A stretch of 64,000 bases of DNA from Ficedula albicollis (taxonomy: Eukaryota > Chordata > Aves > Passeriformes > Muscicapidae). The notes below the pieces were generated by a model. The model was not told the origin of the DNA, did not search any database, and was given only the letters and a program-made list of their open reading frames with translations. The DNA lies in contig NC_021684.1 in assembly GCF_000247815.1 (NCBI RefSeq), positions 6,955,814-7,019,813 of the forward strand, in the 5' to 3' direction. Positions 56,156 through 64,000 of this stretch are shown one piece after another. How positions within the stretch are numbered: the first letter of the stretch is position 1; each line of letters opens with the position of its first letter. Made by a program: the position numbers and the translations under genes.

Positions 56156-57115
56156 GTGGCAGAGGGGGCAGAGCCCCCAGCCCACCTGGACTGCAGACCC
56201 AGCACTGTGAGGGGCAGCTGCCCCCAGCCCTCAGGCTTTTATTCACATACAGAAGAGTATTTAATGCCTGGAGCTGCCCCAAGGAGGGGCTGCCCCCTCT
56301 TTTATTTTTTTAACCAAAAAATAGGAAGGATATAAGAAGAGCAGGGGGAGGTGGTGGCATGCTGCCGTGTGCCTGCTCTGTGGCTGGGGATCCATGTGGC
56401 ACAGTGGGAGGGGGTCTCACCCAGGCTCCTGCAGCCCCTTTCAGTGGCAGTGCTCGTGTACACTCTCCTCAGTCCTGTAGGAGCACCAGGGTGGCCTGGC
56501 ACAGCCTGAAGGGTGGGTGAGAGGGCAGAGCTGTGCAGGGCTGCAGAGCAGCTGGTCCTGGTGTCTGTGTCCGTGGCAGGAGTGTTCTCCCTGCCCTGCC
56601 GTGCTGGATACAGCCTGTGCCTCCCCAGCCAGCCTGGCATCAGGGATGGTGGCAGAGCAGTGTGGAGTGGCAAGCTCTGCCCAGCCCTGCCAGCTGCCCA
56701 CTCAGCCCTTTGCCAGCCAAATGTTTTATATTAAATAGTAATCTTGTTGGAAGTTAATTACAGGGGGGTAGCACTGCCCAGGTGGGCATGGGGCCATGCC
56801 AGTTGGCAGTGCCTGCCACCCTCGGGATGTATCTATTATGGTGATTTTCTAAGACTTTGACTGTAAGAGGTAATTAAAAGGCTAATTGAAGTATGCCTTC
56901 TGCTTGTTAAGAGGAAGGGCTGTCACTGGGGCGGATGCAGGTCCTTACAGCCCAGTTTCTTTCTCTCACAGCCTGGGGCAGGGGCCGGGACTGCCCCTGT
57001 GTCCCAAGGGGCAATGCTGCCCGGTCTCAGTGGGTGAAGCTGCCCGCTCCCCCCTCCTGCCCTTCGGTGCCCCTTCCCGTGGCAGCCCAGAGCCCGTGGT
57101 GGGGCCAGGGGCAGC
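56156..57115. other. IFRD2 3' UTR and spacer to converging LSMEM2
   Basis: No gene seen. ATTAAA at about 56730 could serve as the IFRD2 polyA signal. An AT-rich island at 56715-56905 (GTTAATTACAGG, GGTAATTAAAAGGCTAATTG) stands out and may be regulatory or 3' UTR. Confidence 0.5.
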
Positions 57116-60235
<3,120 letters not shown>

Positions 60236-60365
60236 GGCTCCCTGTGCCCGGGCAGCGTGAGCGGACAGTGAGGTGGTGCAGGGCCCTCAGGAGCTGGGCA
60301 CTGGGCTCCCGGTGCGCCAACTGCGCCGCTTAAAATAGGACAGTGAGAAACACGGTTGGGGGGCG

Positions 60366-60375
60366 ATAAAAATAG
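60366..60375 (-). promoter_or_regulatory. LSMEM2: MEF2-like motif in the LSMEM2 promoter
   Basis: ATAAAAATAG on the plus strand (CTATTTTTAT on the minus) lies 131 nt upstream of the LSMEM2 ATG and contains the MEF2 core TAAAAATA. A second A/T box, CTTAAAATAG (60329-60338), could be the TATA element or a weaker site. Confidence 0.35.
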
Positions 60376-60665
60376 CTATGGGGAGGGGGGCCTGGTGGTG
60401 TAGTCAGGGCTGCTGGCAGCACAGTGCCAGTGGCAAAGGGACAGCAGGTTGTGGCAGCACCCCATAGCCCCCCTTCCCAGGGTAAAGGGGCTGCCAGCTC
60501 ATGGGATCACAGCAGAGCCCATGCAGGGAAACTGAGGCACTGTTGGACCTATCCAGAGCCAAACTGTGCTGCCTCTCAGCAGCAATGACAATTGTGCCCA
60601 GCCTGGGCATACTATGGAGTCCCCCAGCTTTTCCCACAAAGACCATGCCAGCTGTGCCAGGAGAA

Positions 60666-60671
60666 TTTATT
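60666..60671 (-). terminator. HYAL3: HYAL3 polyadenylation signal AATAAA
   Basis: TTTATT on the given strand, AATAAA on the minus strand, about 75 nt after the HYAL3 stop codon and 430 nt before the LSMEM2 start codon on the same strand. Confidence 0.75.
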
Positions 60672-60745
60672 AGGTTAATGAGACTGTAGGAAGTGCCAGC
60701 AGCAGCACTGCTGGGCTAGGGGACCGTGATGGTCCCCAGCTTTTG

Positions 60746-62298
60746 TCACCAGCCCCACGTGTCCTGTGGCAGGCAGGTGTCAGAGGATGTGAGATCCTTG
60801 TGCCCATAGAGGCTGTGTGTGTGGGCGGGCACCCGGCAGGAGGTGGCAGGGCTGAGTTGTACCCGCTGGGCACAGCCTTCACCTGCCCAGCCGCGGTAGC
60901 AGTGGCAGCGGAAAGCAGCCCAGGGGCCGGCACTGGGGCCGAGGTGCAGGAGGCTGCCCAGGTCGTGGGGGTGGCGGCGCACGCAGCGCCCGTGTCCATG
61001 GCACTGTCCATAGCTGCATTCTCGGGCTGCTGCCGTGACGTTGGCCACGTAGGGACCCAGGGTGGACACGAGGTAGTGGCGCAGGCTGGCACAGCTTTCC
61101 TGGGGAGGAAGCACCAGTGAGAACCCACAGTGACAGAGTGCTGGCCAGCCCTCCCTGCTGGGTACAGGGGACGTGGCCATCCCGTACACCCCGTGCCATA
61201 CTCACAGCCGAGCGGGAGTACAACATGTCACCCCAGAGTACGAGCCCAGCCGCTCCCAGCGCCGCGCTCTCCCCAATGGTGTGCACCAGGTCAGCCTGCC
61301 AGGAACACAGATGTGACCGGCCTGGGGGACGCAGCCTCTGTCCCTGCGCCAACCAGAACCCCGCGTGGCACCAGCTCTGGCCCCGCAGTGCTTACCAGCG
61401 GCAGGAAGCGGGACAAGCGGCGGAAGGAGAGGCGGGAGTAGGCGATCACGGGCAGGAGGCCGCCGGGCCCGCGGGCGGCCACGCGCAGGGCCTCGCGCAG
61501 CCGGTGGTGCACGTAGCGCTGGCGCAGGGCAGGCGGCAGCGCCAGTGGCAGGTAGATGCTGGGATAGAGGGCAGAAGAGGCGGCCCAGAGCCAGCCCAGG
61601 TGGTTGTTACGCTGCACCTCTGCCGGCTGGCACTGCCCGGTGTAGTTTGCCTCCTTGGCCCAGTTGCTGTTGAGGCAGTCGGGAAAGCGGTAGAAGCCCC
61701 AGAGCCCCCCGGGGCGCAAGGCCCGGCCCACCAGAAGTGTCTCCTCCATTAGAGCCTGCGCCGCCTGCTCGAACTCCAGCTGGGCCAGTCGGAGCCGCTG
61801 CCGTGCTGGCAGGATGCCGTGCTGCTCCTGCACCCACTGCTCTGAGGCTGTCCGGTACACCTTTTTGGCCCCCCAGTTTTGGGCCCACAGGGGCCTCCAC
61901 TCCTCCCAATCCACCACAGCCAAGCCATGGAAAGCAGGTTGCAGGAGGAGGTGGATGTCCTCAGCCACCCTGTTGATGTGGGCTTGGAGGGAGACTCGCT
62001 GGGGGATGCCCCCATTGTGGGGGACACCCTGCTGTGATAGGTAGGGGTACAGCCCAAACTTGTTCTTGTAGAAGATGGTGATGTTCTGGCCGGCAAAGTG
62101 GCCACCCTGGTTCTCCACGATGCCGTAGTCGCTGAGGGGCAGCCCCACGCCGAAGCGGTGCTGGCAGCGGCCGGTGGGGACGTTCCACACCACGGTAAAG
62201 GGCTGGCCGCCTGCCAGGGGCTTGGGGGCCGGGCTTTCCTCACCGTCTGTGCCCAGTGCCAGGCAGGCCCACAGTGCCAGCATCAGCACCGGCACCAT
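60746..62298 (-). CDS. HYAL3: HYAL3, hyaluronidase-family glycoside hydrolase (GH56)
   Basis: Hyaluronidase-family protein of the secretory/lysosomal route or cell surface. Exons: 62298-61396, 61295-61206, 61099-60746, summing to 1347 nt (448 residues); human HYAL3 is about 417. Start MVPVLMLALWACLALG is a signal peptide, and an acceptor at 62330 shows an upstream non-coding exon. The GH56 catalytic pair is Asp130/Glu132 in GLAVVDWEEWRPLW. VWNVP, HFAGQNITIFYKN, GGIPQ, LWAASSALYPSIYLP and SIYLP-type blocks match HYAL3 more than HYAL1 or HYAL2 (HYAL1 has TTVWNA and VIDWEAW). The C-terminal EGF-like module is CSYGQCHGHGRCVRR to CHCYRGWAGEGC. IFRD2 and NAA80 as neighbours support HYAL3. Catalytic residues are intact, though mammalian HYAL3 activity is debated. 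Confidence 0.94.
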
Positions 62299-62329
62299 CC
62301 CCTCAGCAGTGGCTTGCGGGGCCGGCACC

Positions 62330-63484
62330 CTGCGAGGAAAGGAGAGCCATGGGGGTGAGGCTGTGGGATGCAGTGGGCATTCCAGCAATGCAGGCACTGC
62401 CACCCTGGCACATGGTGGACTGGACTGGCCACAGGGGCTGGGCTGTCCTGCAAGCACGTGCTGCCCACCCCAAAACCTGACAGGACTGGGTACACTTGGG
62501 GGTTTGAGACCCCTCCTGCCTCAGCACTGCCAGTGTTACCTCTGCCTGTTGCTCTCTGGTGCTGAGATCCTGCTTGCACCACCACAGCCACGGCACAGCT
62601 CTGGAGTGGCACTGCAAGCCACTGACCCTGGTGCCTCAATTTCCCTGCAGCTCCCAGTCCTGCCTGTAGTGGAGGCACGGAGACTCCCTGGTCCTGGTTT
62701 CAGCTCAGTGCTGAGCCAGGCTGGGTGATCTGCTGAAGGACTGAATCCCCCCAAGAGGCAAGGTGGGGCCAGAGGGGCAGCTCTGTCCCTTACAGCTTAG
62801 GCAGGGCCAGAGGGGTCTGGTGCCCCTGCCCGGCACTGGCAGCTGCCCAGAATGAGAGGATTAGGCGGGGAATGGGCTCAGGGCCGCGTGATACAGCAAG
62901 GACAGTGCTAATCCCTCGTTGCGAGGCCGGACGCTCTCTCTGACCTTCCTGCTCCCATGCCTCTGGCCCTCACTGACACTGGCTGCCTTAGAGGGGTTTG
63001 GCCACCTGCCCCCCTCGCCACGCAGTGCAGGGGGCCCCCACTGCAGGTTCTGCAGAGCCACCACCATGCCCTCTTCCCACAGTGCCCCTCCAGCCATCCT
63101 GTGCCTCAGTTTCCCCAGGCTGCTCAGTGAGCACAGCTGTGGCCATGCTGGAGGCCACCACATGCCATCAGCCCCAGCTGTCCCACAACAAATCCTAAAT
63201 GGAGGAGACACTGGTGGGACTGGGCAGTGCTCCTGGGGACTAGTGCCAACCCCACAGCCTGGAGTGGGCCTGGCTCCCCGCCATGCTGGTGGTCCCAGAG
63301 CCCCAGGCAGGAGGCAGCGTACCCAGGTAGGGCAGGGCATGGGAACCACCTCCCTGCCAGCACCCCCTGCCCCCAGCAATGGGCCAGAGTGAACCATGAG
63401 GCTGGGAGAGCTGGTGCCAGACCTGAAGAATGGCAGGCAGTCAGGCAGCGCTGCAGCGGGCAGCTCCTGCCCTCACTGATTTAA
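62330..63484. other. Spacer between HYAL3 and NAA80
   Basis: About 1.15 kb without a recognised exon. It should contain the HYAL3 promoter and non-coding first exon and the NAA80 3' UTR. ATTAAA on the minus strand (63480-63485) overlaps the NAA80 stop region. Confidence 0.5.

Positions 63485-64000
<516 letters not shown>

Overview
The window is a GC-rich, gene-dense piece of a bird genome, probably from a microchromosome. Genes have many small exons separated by short GT-AG introns. A CR1-type retroposon tail and an endogenous-retrovirus-like remnant are present. The encoded proteins are vertebrate orthologues of the human 3p21.31 cluster. No prokaryotic feature, tRNA, rRNA or CRISPR array was seen. 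Gene names rest on recalled family sequences, not on a search. || Layout: 1-8051 holds coding exon 1 of GNAI2 (minus) and the start of its intron 1. 10135-17554 is SLC38A3 (minus), which encodes the glutamine transporter SNAT3: 14 complete coding exons plus a 15th cut by a poly-C run, and a probable long 3' UTR. From 17.6 to 41.4 kb no coding gene was recognised. That stretch holds two CpG-rich islands, AT-rich islands that may be conserved elements, tandem duplications, a CACTGCCC-type minisatellite and seven poly-C runs. 41403-46996 is SEMA3B (plus). 47718-49908 is OASL (minus). 50.6-52.7 kb holds a pair of ISRE motifs, purine-rich repeats, a CR1 tail and LTR/ERV remnants. 52776-53216 is a perfect 49-bp x 9 minisatellite abutting IFRD2 (plus, to 56155). 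LSMEM2 (minus, 57116-60235), HYAL3 (minus, 60746-62298) and the 3' end of NAA80 (minus, 63485-63672) follow. || The genes do not form one pathway; they are a conserved neighbourhood: G-protein signalling (GNAI2), glutamine transport (SLC38A3), secreted guidance cue (SEMA3B), interferon effector (OASL), translation repressor (IFRD2), small membrane protein (LSMEM2), hyaluronidase-family protein (HYAL3), actin N-acetyltransferase (NAA80). Relative to the human order as I recall it, SLC38A3-GNAI2 and LSMEM2-IFRD2 are each inverted, and OASL, which lies elsewhere in mammals, sits between SEMA3B and IFRD2. || Twelve uninterrupted C runs (54 to 1273 nt, about 5.1 kb, always C on the given strand) replace sequence, including parts of the SLC38A3, SEMA3B, LSMEM2 and NAA80 coding regions. 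They look like assembly gaps or artefacts, so the very long poly-Pro/poly-Gly reading frames across them are not genes. The most interesting biological signals are a 65-bp tandem duplication of a whole 42-nt SEMA3B exon, a 220-bp duplication copying half an SLC38A3 exon, the location of OASL, and the minisatellite at the IFRD2 5' end.
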